64,000 nucleotides of DNA from Cladocopium goreaui (taxonomy: Eukaryota > Sar > Dinophyceae > Suessiales > Symbiodiniaceae). The notes below the pieces were generated by a model, which did no database searches, was not told the origin of the DNA, and saw only the letters and a program-made list of their open reading frames with translations. Position numbers and translations under genes: made by a program. Positions 27,357 through 38,708 of the stretch are shown one piece after another. The number at the start of each line of letters is the position of its first letter. Position 1 is the stretch's first letter. Location of the stretch: assembly GCA_947184155.2 (NCBI GenBank), contig CAMXCT020002344.1, forward strand, positions 39,636-103,635, given 5' to 3'.

Positions 27357-29279
27357 GTCTTTACGAGGCCATACAAGTGCATGCGTTGCAATATCTGCAG
27401 TCTAGAGTAAGCTTACAACTCCTACCAGGTGGAGTATCGTGGGCTTGGTTAACCCATTTAGCCACAGTGCCTAAACTTGCAGTTAATGGGGTTGCACGCT
27501 TTGCTGTCTTGCGGTGGGCAGTGAATGAGGATGATGATGAATGCCTTCGACTTCGTCTTACAGGCTCTCTTCAGGCTGAGCAGCCCATGCCAGCTCTGTG
27601 GAATTCACACCCGCTTGTACCCACTCGGACTTAATTTTGCCCCAGCCTGTGAGAGATGCTGCCATGATCACGATATCAACGCTACCACTCTATACAGTAG
27701 CGAGAGATGGGGGATACCGGCCACATCCCCCTGGCATGCCATCGCTGAATCTACTCGGGGATCTTTTCCTGTTCCTGCCTCATGGCGTGACCGGGCACGA
27801 AATCTCGCCCCCTGCGTGGCGTGCGGACATGGAGATAACTCCTCTCAACACTGGGCTCGCTTTTGTATAGTGCCTGTCCTAGTTGCCAATATCTTGTCAC
27901 CTTCCAAACCATTGAAATCATTGGATCAACTAGCCCGAGTTAACACAGCTGGATGCGTGATCGCGAGCCACATTCTGCATCAGTTCCGCCGACTCTTGCT
28001 TGAGCATGGAGGCATGCAACATGCACCATCCTCAGTTCCCCTAAGTGTCCCTGAATGGTTAACCCGCCTACATGACAATGCTCTGCAAGCGATCCCAACT
28101 CGCTTCCTCCCGGAGCCTGTCTCTCCGGTAAGACCCCAGCGTGCAGGCGCAGACAAACAGAATCATCCCTGCTACATGCAAACCGCCGCCAATGAAGCAG
28201 CTACTCTCCACTCTGCAGCACTTCCTGATTTAGTTTGCACAGCTCTTACATCCATTGCCCCGGATCAGCCCATCGCAGTGCTCCCACTCGGACATCCATG
28301 GCTTAGCCTCATTGCCCCAGCTAGAGCCCGGGTCGCAGGATTCCGCCCCAATGCCAAGATTGTACCAGCCTGCCCCAACTCGTCTGATTCCTTCTGTACA
28401 GTCACAGCTCTTCAATCCGTTAGTCCTGATGAGTTGATCTTAGCAATCCCTCCCGACGATACGCCATCCGAACCCTCGATACAAATCGTAGGCCAATTCG
28501 ATGGCAGTTGTATGCGCGAAGAAACATTAGGAGGAGCCGGATATGTTATATATGCAATAGAAGGTGGTCGGTCTCGGGTTATTGCATGTCGGTCAGTTGC
28601 TCTTCCGCATTGTTCAGACAATATAGAAGCAGAAATCATGGCCTGTTTGTATCTAGTTGAAGAAATTTCTGTTGTCGTTAAGCAGCTTCTATCGAGCCGC
28701 GGCCTCACGCCCAAGGTGGTCATCCAAGGTGATATTCTTCCTGTCATCAAGTACTTCCGACCGTAAGTCTGCACCTCCCCCATAGTCTCCTCATATACCT
28801 GCCTCGAGTTGCGAACGGCATAGCGGATGACTTGGCAGGGCAAGCCTCTCAGTTCCTGTTGGCTAGATATAGGAGTGACCCCTCTACCTTCAATCGGAAT
28901 GCTGGGCCGGTGTCCATCAAACCATCATTCCCCACAGCCCTTTTTCAAGTCGGAGGTTTTCACATTCAATGTTTTGAACAGCCCTGGAGCCAGCCGATAC
29001 TTACCCTAGTAGAGAGACCCAGCATTGATCACGGTCTACTCCGCAAACACGTGACTCTCCACCTCCATCACCACCAGTTGATCGAATCCTATCTCTCCCC
29101 GTGTCTACCGCAAAACTGCAGTATCGAAATTGACTATTCCCCCAAAGCTGCCGACAACTATAGACGAAGATATTGCTGCACCATAGGAGGCCAGCGACTA
29201 CCGAGAGCTGCCAGGCTTTTATTGTTCGGACGGAATCATTGCGAAATTGACCTCAAAGGGTCTTTTTATGAACTTGTCC
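27357..29279 (+). pseudogene. RT3: plus-strand RT fragment, frame-broken
   Basis: Both ends are cut: by unit 1's 5' end on the left and by unit 2's poly(A) on the right. It matches RT1 from GGVSWAWL and RWAVNEDDDE through the Cys/His clusters (CQLCG, CERC; CVACGHGDNSSQHW), RNase H (FDGS, GDILPVIK, NGIADDLAG) and the start of the C-terminal domain (QRLPRAARLLLFGRNHCEIDLKGSFYEL). It shifts frame near 27540-27590 and again near 28766, where the RNase H region is shortened. It is a more distant RT subfamily than RT1 and RT2. It is the only clear coding relic on the plus strand and appears to be target DNA for both flanking insertions. Confidence 0.82.
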
Positions 29280-31886
29280 TTTTTTTTTTTCCTCCGGTTT
29301 GGCCGATTCGCACTAGACTCGGTCCTTACATTTGCGTAAGCAATGAAAAGCAGTAATATACAAGGACACGTGTGGTCCAAAAACGTAGGCAAATCATCAC
29401 GAAACCAAAGACAAACAAAAAACAACAAAACCACCACAACCAAAAACGACCCGCAAATCCCCCAGCCAGATTTGCGTTTCGCCTGAAAGCAAAACAGCGA
29501 AGCAACAAAGAACGGGGCAGGGCCCAAACAAACAAACACATTCAGATTTGCCTTAGATACAGTGACCTTAGCCACCGTATCATCCTCAAAAACATGCAAA
29601 CTAATTATCCATTGCGGCAGTGCGTGAAATATAGTACATGATCGCCCAGAATGTCTCACCTGAGAACAGATAAGAGAATCCAGTGTTGCAGGCAGACTGA
29701 TGTGTAGCACGACAGAGGCCGCCTGTATGGACAGCTTGTCAATATAGCAACTCCCGCATCGCTGCTGTTCATCCTGCATTGTTCAGCGTACGCAAGTAAG
29801 TCTGTTCCTGTCAGTATACACCGCCGCAAGGGATTGTGATCTATTGCCCCCCCTAGATGGGGAGGAGAGTACTGACGGCCCGTAAGACATGCCAGATGGT
29901 GTGAGCCCTCACAGGAACCGTCATATAGTAAAGGGCCCAAGACCCTAATGGGCAGTGGGTAAACAGGTGGCTGAAAAAGCCTGACCGGCTCTATACGGCC
30001 ATTGCAGACAGGCGAAGCTTCTGACCATAGCATGGGCTCGTGAGCACAACCAGGATGCTACTGCCGACATGTAAGCAAAAGTCGCATTCGCATTGCAGTC
30101 GAACTCGTCCCCCTAAGCTATGAAGGTTGAAATGGTTCGCTGCGCCAGCACCAGATTCTCTGACAGGAGTCACTAGGCGTCATCGTCCCAGCAAGAGCCT
30201 GCGGAGAGGACCAGATGCACCGTAAGTTAGCAGTGTAATCCAGACCAGGCCACTCTCCCACCGAGTGGGCCATCTGCCAAGGCACTACAGAACATCCGCA
30301 CAACGAACCATGTGGGCAGGCTTTGCTGCACGCGGGCGCACCAGACTGAACTGCAGGAAGCTCAACTGGACAGCGCCAGTAAAGCTCACTGCAGTGCAGC
30401 CTAGTCCATGGCTCTACCGGGAATCTACCGCCCCTCTCGGAACAAAAGCAGAAACAACACAAAGGAGAAGGGCCCTCCCCAATACGAAGCCGAAGAAGAA
30501 GCCACATGAGAAAACAAACCAAATCAACGTGAATTAAAGAGAAGAGAGGGGGGGGCAGTGAAAAGCTACCCCACCTCGGACGAATCCTTAGTCACAAAAA
30601 GATGAGACCAATGTAGCCAGGGTGAAACGACAGAGCTATTATGCAGGGCGGTATCCTCGGTATCCAGGCAAAAGAAGAAACAAACAACACGCAACCAACC
30701 AACAAGAAACCTGCCATCAAGGGGGGGAAGCAGAAAGAGGGGGGCGGCCAAAGCACCACTCACACCACACCACGAACCACACAGAAGAAGAGAGGAGAGG
30801 AGCCAGGAGGCAGCAGAGGACAGAGGGAGAACGTGACACACACGCACCAGAAGGGGTACGAACGTGCCTTAGCGGTGTCCAAAAAGGGGCCAAGGATCAT
30901 ACAATGATGAATACCTCAGTGAGGGAGCACACAGCACCCCAACAACACAGGAAGCATGGTGTAGAGGGAAAGATCCCCACACAGGGCCAAAGGCCTTTGT
31001 TGCCATGAGACACAATGAAGAGGGGAGACAATGCGCCACAACACTCCACGCACAGAGGCAAGGCAACCAGGCCGTCGCCGGAAGCAACGATACCCAGAGG
31101 GAGGGACCAGTAAAACCTGGGCCAAGGCGCCAAAGAGGACCATCCGAGGGGGAGGGGGGGCCACGTCAGGCAGGGAACAAACAAACCAAAACAACAACAG
31201 AACCATAAAACAAGGCACCAACACCTAAGGTAGCTCTGCTAAGGGCAAAAACTAGGGATCAGTAAACGAATTCAAATACCTTAACTAGTGGGAAGGGTGG
31301 GAGAATGTTTGTCTCGTCAATACTAAGTATCGGAGTAATAACATCAGTTTCGTCACCCATCTATGATTGTCAGGCAGAGGATGCGAGAGCACGCGCCAGT
31401 GCAATAGGCTTCATGGTGGAAGAGACCCTAGTATAATCTAAGCTCTCGACTGGACAGCACATTCAAAACACCAGTGCAAAGGTAACCCATACTGCCCGAT
31501 CTGTTACACCTTAGCTGGCACTCACACCTACTACATATGAGTGTGGCTACCAACTGTTTGAGTGGTCTGAATAGGTAGGGGCCGGGCATGCTCAGCACGA
31601 TGAACCTGACAATTATAAATGAGGAATCCTGAGTCCCCTGCTGCATACCAGTGCACCTGTCACGTCTTTGGACAGACACACCGGTATGGACAGTAACCTT
31701 AAGTGGAACTGACGAAAGGACCAAATAGAGAAGTAAGCCAACTCCCACCAACATTGTTGATGAAGCAAAAGCCGCATATTGCGTGAGGGACAATGCGGAG
31801 TGAAACAGAAAAGAGGGAAAAAGAAGAGGAGAGAAGGGGTGGACACAAAAGGGGTATAAGTGATGCGAACTGGGGTGAGCGTGGGA
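29280..31886 (-). other. 3' UTR and poly(A) of unit 2
   Basis: No conserved ORF: frames open in one copy are shifted in the copy at 54784-57385, although the DNA is very similar. It holds one family hairpin (31645-31687), several C-run and purine-rich tracts, and ends CTAGTGCGAATCGGCCAAA then CCGGAGG and poly(A) in gene sense. Confidence 0.7.
31645..31687 (-). repeat. Two-stem hairpin downstream of ML, unit 2
   Basis: Inner CTGTC/GACAG (31657-31661 with 31671-31675), middle GTG/CAC, outer ATACC/GGTAT. The only family hairpin not in front of a recognised gene; it lies about 200 bases after the ML stop. Confidence 0.85.
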
Positions 31887-34818
31887 TCATGTCATACCTC
31901 TCGTGAAATGTTCCAAATAATGCTTTTTATCTGATGTAATGGTGTCGTTCCATTCGTTAGTGAGTCCAAACGAAACTGGGTTCACTCTTTGTTGATCAAT
32001 AGCACGCTGCAGAAGCGCTCGGATCGCCCTTTGATGTTCGTCCAGGTCTTCCGGAGGAACCCTCCTGCGGACTTTCCTGTCTGGGAAGTTTCGTTCCCGC
32101 AGGTTGGTTTGCAAGGCATGTCCCGCTACATAAACTGCAGGTTGCTGGAATAAGACACGCTCTGCAAATCTGTGGAGATGCACTGTCCACTCAGCAAACA
32201 TATGGCTGTGCGACAGTTGATTCCTGAGTCGCGCTTCCGTTTGATGGAGGCTCCCATTGGTATGCCACAATCGCAAAAGACTGTAGTTGGAAGGCCAATC
32301 AAGTGGGCACAGTGTGGCTGTTTCTTTCCACTTCTCGGGTGTGAGCCCTGCTTGAGAGGGAATGATAATTTCCAGAGTAGTGCGATTCGGTCCCAGTGGT
32401 TGGAGACCTCGCATCATGTATGGTTCAACGAGCCCTGTTGTATATCCATGGATGAGCTCCTGGAAACATCCAGCCATTTGAAAGTCTTCATCCAAACCAA
32501 GGCGAAAACCAGGCATGTTTTTGGCAGCAAATTTAAGTGCCTGGAGCAACTGCTTTGCTCCCTCCACCGGAGTCTCGTCACAGGAACGTTTCGGGCCGCT
32601 TGGTACCTTTGGGCTCCCGGTGCAGGGCCACGCCAAAAAGGCGAAAACCACGCAGAAGCATGGCCCCCCGCAAGCACCAGGCGCACCCTGGGGCGGTACC
32701 CTTTCCACACCACGAGTCCCACGTCAACCCAAGGAGAATGGATCCACTCACCGAGTGACGTGGGAACCGAACCCATTCATTTCCATCAAGAGTGTACAGC
32801 GTAAACCGTACACCCCGAATGGACGTGGAGACGGAACCCATTCATTTCACCCAAGATGATCACCACTCAATCCAAGAGAGACCAACTCATGATGCCCCCA
32901 TAGGTTCCCGGACTCCAGCGGCTACCGGAGAAGACGATCCAAGAAAGGAGTGGAAAGTCTTAGTCACCTTTTCAGTGACCCCAGTCCCTATGGAGCACAG
33001 CTCGGACCTTAGAGCCGAAAAACAAGGTCCTCACTGTGGCCAGACTGTACATTGAGCCCACTCTCCCCGAAGGTTGAGAGTGAACCGGTCGGTGACCCAG
33101 TCGTTAGCGATCCCATGTATCCCAGGGGGATACACCTGTCTTGCGACAGGACCCTAACACTGTTAGGGGGGAACCGACGGTCTTGTCCACCGCGAGCTTA
33201 GCTACCCAACGATGAATATTGACCGTTAGCCAACGGGTTGCCCCGTTGACCCCTCCTCGAGACAAGTCCCCAAGTCTCTAAGAGGGTCACCGACCTTGCC
33301 TGTTCCCCCGTGTCATCATTGGGTGTTGCTACCCTAGACACAAGGTAAGGTGAGACCCGTCGGTCCCGTACCACGTGTGTACCGATCGGTCCGGGAGAAC
33401 CCCGAGATACCGCACGATCACCCAAGGATGTGCGCAAACACAAACGAGGGTGTGACATGAGGAGCAACCCAACATGTCAACACACGCCGACTAGGGGGTA
33501 CCAAGGTACCGTGTCAATTCACGGTTCGATAGGGACGGGGGCCTTCAGCAACTCCCCTGCGCTATATAACAGTTTAACGTCCCCCTGGACCCTCTCGGGT
33601 CCACCTCCCCCTGTTTCGCGCATGGTATTGGGGACCCCATCCCCCTACCCACGCGATGTTAATTTCTTGTGGTTTCTGCGCATTCTCAGGAGCATTCTCG
33701 AGAAGTTTGGGAGCAATTTTGCTGGCCCAGCTGGCCGGGAACCATGCCAGTAGGGCAGAGGCACCACTCGTAAGGTCCACTAGCCCAGTCATGCGTCGAT
33801 GCGGCCGATCTGTGACCAGGACTTTAACTGGGCCACTCGGCGCTCGACTCCGGTTCACCTCAGAGCTCTCTCGGGCCGAGCCAATGAGTTCAGACAGGAT
33901 GGGCCGAAACCAGTACGTGGCATACAGCAAGCATTCAGTTTCTGGAGTCACCATGGATTCAGCCAATCTCATCAACGAGCTCATCGCCTGGGCGAGCTTC
34001 TCTGCCAAACGAATTGTGAGAGCCCTTGCCGCCTGCAGGAGGACATCCTCCACCCTGGCAATTTGCCCGCGCAACCACAGTTCACAGGCCACACTCAGCA
34101 AGATGCGCGCAAACTTTTCTTGGATGGCAGTCAAAGACAACGTCAATCTTGCCTGTAGCCATAACGGTGGGAGAACTCCAAAGTTTTCGGGTATGCAAAA
34201 AGGGTTTCCGTTGGGTTGGACATTAGAAATCAGGATTGCTAGCTTGTCAGCTGCACTCGCGATCTCATCTTCAGAGGGATCTTCAGCTGCATCAGGTATG
34301 GGTGGGCACCATGCAACTGTAGGGTCTTCTGGATCACTCTCGTCATCGGTAGAGGCTGCTTCCTCATCCGAGGAGGGGTCATTCACTGTGTCTCCTGCAC
34401 CCTCGGGGCTTGCGAGTTTCATAGACCCTGGATCAATCTGGCGATCCAATGTGTCCAAAAGGTCCGGTTGCAACCGATGGGCATCGAAATAATGGATACC
34501 CGGTATTACGACGAGTTGCCGATCCTGTATACCCACGTGAAAGAAGACCTTGTGGCCTCGATGTCGATGAACAAGTGCTGGGGACCCATTATAGGCTGCA
34601 CACAGCCAGAGAGGAGATCTGTAACCATCAGCAGCATAACCATACAAGTATTCACGATCGATCGAGCAGGGGAAAAAACCGCTGGTCGTCAGCACATGGT
34701 CACGTGTGCGAGACTCTAGCGCTGCAAGGACATCAAGGGGAAGACGTAACTTGTCTCTGCATGCCACAACCAACCGATATCGTCGCCACGCTCGCGTGCC
34801 ATTGATGGTCACTATCAT
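31887..34818 (-). CDS. ML protein, unit 2, two exons
   Basis: ATG at 34818, 44 bases after the helicase stop. Exon 1 is 34818-33653, exon 2 is 32598-31887; removing the GT...AG segment between them gives 1878 bases, 625 residues, in frame. The spliced junction reads INIAGPKRSCDE, against INITCPKRSCDE in the intron-less copy at 57386-58213. N-terminal part with IDREYLYGYAADGYRSPLW, an acidic linker (about 150-190, many Asp/Glu/Ser), a helical middle, and a C-terminal domain with LHRFAERVLFQQPAVYVAGHALQ and RKVRRRVPPEDLDEHQRAIRALL. No known family. Last gene of the unit. Unspliced, it would instead be two truncated products. Confidence 0.7.
32599..33652 (-). mobile_element. Hairpin-dense insert in ML, candidate intron
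   Basis: 1054 bases absent from the unit 3 copy. GC-rich and packed with perfect short hairpins: CCCACGTCA/TGACGTGGG (32718-32764 area), TGTATCCC/GGGATACA (33116-33134), CCTGTC/GACAGG (33135-33150), CCTAACA/TGTTAGG (33153-33167), ACCGTG/CACGGT (33510-33527), GGACCTT/AAGGTCC near 33005-33031. GT at the 5' end and AG at the 3' end allow in-frame removal. No terminal repeats or clear target duplication. Confidence 0.65.
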
Positions 34819-34862
34819 GGCAATAGCAAGAGGGGGTTTGTCTTGTGGAATAAAAGGTGACC

Positions 34863-37800
34863 CTAATCCCCAGTCCAGTATGGCAATTTTGTCGCTGGGT
34901 AGGTTGTAGGGCCATGGTACTGAATGTCTCGGTCTTTCAGTGTGAAGTATCCATAATGGTACACTCCTAGTGTCTGAGCCATGCCAATCATGCCTGCCAT
35001 ATCAAGAGGCGAGACAATATAGGTATGTTCAATGGCTCTTGTGAGCGCTACAGTTGCTCTCCCATAGCAGTCTTCACGCTCGTCTGCTGTTGCATCTCTA
35101 CGTCCTCCACTGAGAAACCCACAGCCTGTTTGAACAATGACCGCAATGCGTGCTGTTGCCCCCGCGGCAGAGGAAGTGGTGGAAACTCTCAGCCCACCAT
35201 GCCACGTAGACTGGAACCCATGTTGGAGTAGCAAGTTGTGCACCGCAGTACGGTTGCATAAGACAAGCAGCTGCGAGGTCGCTCCCTGTTGCAAGTTGCG
35301 ATAATAATTCTTCAGATAGGTGCAGAAGGCAACGACGTCCTCAACAGCAGCTCTTAGATCTTTAGGTGCATTCCACAGTACTGTCCGGAAACCTCCTTGT
35401 GCCACAGTGGACTCATGTGGCACGAAGTGTCCAATGTAGATGTGATTGGGCTCATGGAGGACTAACTCAGGATACCGAACTGCCACGATAGCTTGGTAAG
35501 TCAGCATTGAGACCCGTGAGCTGTTGGGGAGAATGATACCCCAACGGTGAGGACCACATAGCCCGGCTGCTTCAAGGGTTGTGGTACACTCAGGTACTCC
35601 AAACTCCTCTGGTGCTGTGGCAATCAGCAGGACTGCTAGAGCTGCTGCAATTAGGCTGCTGTGTGCATCCAGCTGGCACGAGATTCGGCAGTGAAACACC
35701 CGCCCTAGGGCGACAGGCAGCTCGTAGTCTTGCAGAGTGGATGTCCATGGGCCACTATGCGGCTTGTTTGCAAGTCTCAGCAGACTAAAGAGATCTGACT
35801 CCGGATCTTGGCTCGCATCAGGCCAAAGCTGAGCGACAAGTGCTGCCATTCGTGCCGGTGGAAGATAGTCTCCTGGCCTATCAAGCGCTCTGAGCCCTAA
35901 CGGCCGTTGCAACAGTTTGCGTCGATTGGCAGCCGCTGCTCGGCCTTTTGACAGCCCTCCTGGAGTTTGCCTGTGATCGCCAATGAAGACCGTGCGAGTT
36001 GGTTGTTGAATGGCAGCGAGAGCTGCGATCTCATGGTAGTTGCCATACTGTTGGCTTTCGTCCATGACAGCTAGCCAGGTGCGAGAGATCCAATGGCCAA
36101 AAGTGGAATAGCGCATCGCCATTTCAGCCGTGGCTGAGCCACCTGTTGCAATGAGCACATTCTTGTACGCGATGATTTTATTACGGTCACTGCACCGGAC
36201 GTCAATTTTAGAGGCATATGCTTCTCCTTTACCTTCCTCCATGCGACCAATTAGCCTACCGAAGCTCCTGATTGTGGGGGGCGCGAGATCACTTAATTGA
36301 TCCGCAAGTGCTTTGGCAGCTACATTCTCTTTAGTGTAGACGATTGCAACAAAGTCATTCAGTTCGCAGCTTAGGGCAATGAGCAGGACCGCAAGGGACC
36401 ACGTTTTGCCAGCACCAAAGACCCCTGCAATACATAAGTCAGATCTACCTGTCAGAATAGCCAGCAACAGTGCAATTGAGACCGTTAAGACATGTCCATC
36501 ACCGTGGGCTGCTAGAGGGAGGAGGTACTCACGGTAATAACTGTCATGGGCCCCATCCATCGAGATCGTGGCTGGTGTCAGGAACCGGCTCAAGATTCTG
36601 ACTAGTGCATCGGTCAGCTTCGTTTTGCGCTCGCTGGCCATGCGGCGAACAGGTATATGCGGCTGTACGATGCCCATGGCCAATGGTAGGCGCGACTGGT
36701 TAGCTTGTGCAAACACTAAGAGTTCATGCCGGCTGCGTGTGTCACCCAGGAAGGCTAGCTCTTCCCACACTACGGCCATAGACACGTGTTCTTCAATGGG
36801 TTTCGGCCAGTCCTGTGCAGGATCAAAGTAACTCATTGTTTTGAGATACTGGTCCAAAAGTCGTCCACAAAACGTCCGCGCAATGGGTAGTGAGACAATT
36901 ACAAGCTCTAGCAACTTCGGGGCAATGCGTTTGATTGCTCGCTGAGCAGGGTTCTTACTGGTTCCGCTGTGCATCACCTTTTCATGTACCAGTAGTATAA
37001 CACACCGCTGCTGAGTGTCTGGCAACTGGAGTACCCCTAGTAGCGCTCTGCCCGCCATCACGTTGGCTTCCAGGTTGCCTAGATTCCCAGCTTCACAGAG
37101 ATCACGCGGCGAGGTCTTTGGAACATCCGAAGGTGCACTAAAGAGTAGGAGAGGGGCACCTTCAGTATGTAGGTGAATGACATGAAAACCAGCATACGCC
37201 TCATATTGGTAGGTGACCTGCAACCGTGTTCCAGTTTGTCCTCGATTCTTCTGCTGAGCTAGTTCTACACTGACCCAGGGCTGAAGGTGTTGGAGCTGCC
37301 GTCCCGCATGATAGGCGTCTAGTTGCGGAAGCACCATGTCCAGTAGGAAGATGAGGGTTCTTAATGAAAAACCACGCAGGAATTCCGCCAGTAAGTTGCG
37401 AACCAGCAACCCTCCCTCATCGTGGGATCCTCCTGGTGTGGGAATCATCGCAATCAGAGCTGCTTGTAGCTCAGCTTCCGTATCAGGCTGACCATCCCGA
37501 ATGTCCCGGCCGACAATGGGTACTGTTTGTAGCTCAGTGTTCCCCTCTCCAGCTGCTACTAACAGAGTGCTTAGAGTCGTCTTGAGGTGCACAGGAAGGT
37601 CAAAGCTCACCCATGAGAGTACTCGCAGCAATCCCTCGCACCGTACCCCGTGTGGAATGACCTGAGGGTTGGTGATTTGTAATCTTTGAACTTCATGGAC
37701 CCCTTCATCAAGGTCAATGAAGAGCAAGTGGCCATATGAGTGTTTGGCACGCCCACTCCATGTGGGGTGCCCTTCTATAAGAACCACCTGATAGTTGAAT

Positions 37801-38708
37801 TCTGTCAGAGAGTCCGGTTTCCACACACATAGCCGGTCTTCCAGGCAGTGCACCAGAGTGACTCTGCGTTCGCCAGTGGCAAGTCGCATCATCTCTGGCG
37901 GCGTCGCAATCGCAGCAACTTTAGTGAGGCCTGGGAATGCAGCGAAATCACTCAGGATCTCGTGAACTGCAAGGCCCGTGTAGGACCCTGCCGAGAACCC
38001 ATAAACGTTGATGTCCCTGACACCTCCTGTATCCGCTGTAGTGACTAAGTGAGGAAAACATGACTTCAGGAAAAGATGTTTACCTTGCGGATGGTAACAA
38101 CGAAAGATCTGCATGATTGCTGTTGACCAGGTCGGGTGTGGTGGTCTGGCATGGGCTGACCGGATATGCGCGGCCTCAATGAGACGAATCGCTCTCGTGA
38201 GCAACAGTTGGTGATCGGAGAAATGTTCAGGGAGGAAGTCTCGCCAAGCTGTCCATCCTTCTGCAGTGGAGAGTAGCTGGTAGACCGCATATTCGTGCAC
38301 TGTTTTGGTGAGGCCCAATTGGGTGACATGTGCTTCCCAATTATCTGTCATAGCGAGCGATGGGCCATACACCTTTGTTTGTGCCTGATTTTGTAGGAAA
38401 ATATCATAGTCGTGTTCGCCACTGAGTAGGCCACCTCCTAATCCACTGCAGTGCACTTCAAGGGGTCGGTCTTGCATTGGGGCGTCATCTTGCCAGACTT
38501 CTGAGAGGGAAAAGACCCAGGATGCCCACTCGTCAGAGCCCTTGAGTGCTGTGGGCAGCGCAGCAGCAGGTGTTCTTCCAATGTAATTTTGTTTGGACAA
38601 TTCTCCAACATCTATGGTCTGCTCATTGACAGTGACGTCCCACTTAGCCATCTCTCTGAAAGGTAACGGAAGACCAAACTTCAGGGGAGCTGCTTGCTGC
38701 AGCGACAT
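34863..38708 (-). CDS. SF1 (UPF1-like) helicase with alpha/beta-hydrolase-like N-terminus
   Basis: 1281 residues from the ATG at 38708, inside the end of X2 (28-base overlap). Near residue 237, VYGFSAGSYTGLAVHE has the G-x-S-x-G nucleophile elbow of alpha/beta hydrolases; HCLEDRLC and SYGHLLFID that follow could supply the acid and His. The helicase lies in the C-terminal half: GVFGAGKT (motif I, near 763), MDESQQ (II, near 883), GDHRQTPGG (III, near 910), and VALTRAIEHTYIV (VI, near 1220), which resembles the UPF1/SMUBP2 branch. It probably unwinds RNA or RNA-DNA hybrid in the element's cycle; the hydrolase activity is only suggested. Intact here, broken in unit 3. Confidence 0.85.
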   Translation of the reverse strand: MSLQQAAPLKFGLPLPFREMAKWDVTVNEQTIDVGELSKQNYIGRTPAAALPTALKGSDEWASWVFSLSEVWQDDAPMQDRPLEVHCSGLGGGLLSGEHDYDIFLQNQAQTKVYGPSLAMTDNWEAHVTQLGLTKTVHEYAVYQLLSTAEGWTAWRDFLPEHFSDHQLLLTRAIRLIEAAHIRSAHARPPHPTWSTAIMQIFRCYHPQGKHLFLKSCFPHLVTTADTGGVRDINVYGFSAGSYTGLAVHEILSDFAAFPGLTKVAAIATPPEMMRLATGERRVTLVHCLEDRLCVWKPDSLTEFNYQVVLIEGHPTWSGRAKHSYGHLLFIDLDEGVHEVQRLQITNPQVIPHGVRCEGLLRVLSWVSFDLPVHLKTTLSTLLVAAGEGNTELQTVPIVGRDIRDGQPDTEAELQAALIAMIPTPGGSHDEGGLLVRNLLAEFLRGFSLRTLIFLLDMVLPQLDAYHAGRQLQHLQPWVSVELAQQKNRGQTGTRLQVTYQYEAYAGFHVIHLHTEGAPLLLFSAPSDVPKTSPRDLCEAGNLGNLEANVMAGRALLGVLQLPDTQQRCVILLVHEKVMHSGTSKNPAQRAIKRIAPKLLELVIVSLPIARTFCGRLLDQYLKTMSYFDPAQDWPKPIEEHVSMAVVWEELAFLGDTRSRHELLVFAQANQSRLPLAMGIVQPHIPVRRMASERKTKLTDALVRILSRFLTPATISMDGAHDSYYREYLLPLAAHGDGHVLTVSIALLLAILTGRSDLCIAGVFGAGKTWSLAVLLIALSCELNDFVAIVYTKENVAAKALADQLSDLAPPTIRSFGRLIGRMEEGKGEAYASKIDVRCSDRNKIIAYKNVLIATGGSATAEMAMRYSTFGHWISRTWLAVMDESQQYGNYHEIAALAAIQQPTRTVFIGDHRQTPGGLSKGRAAAANRRKLLQRPLGLRALDRPGDYLPPARMAALVAQLWPDASQDPESDLFSLLRLANKPHSGPWTSTLQDYELPVALGRVFHCRISCQLDAHSSLIAAALAVLLIATAPEEFGVPECTTTLEAAGLCGPHRWGIILPNSSRVSMLTYQAIVAVRYPELVLHEPNHIYIGHFVPHESTVAQGGFRTVLWNAPKDLRAAVEDVVAFCTYLKNYYRNLQQGATSQLLVLCNRTAVHNLLLQHGFQSTWHGGLRVSTTSSAAGATARIAVIVQTGCGFLSGGRRDATADEREDCYGRATVALTRAIEHTYIVSPLDMAGMIGMAQTLGVYHYGYFTLKDRDIQYHGPTTYPATKLPYWTGD

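Noticed and set aside
30897-31224. Long minus-strand open frames in the 3' UTR regions (also 56383-56724)
   Set aside because: Frames are shifted between the two close copies and composition is low-complexity, so they are not conserved as proteins.
32599-33652. Insert of organellar or ribosomal DNA in ML
   Set aside because: Dense inverted repeats recall dinoflagellate mitochondrial spacers, but I recognise no rRNA or organellar gene fragment in it.
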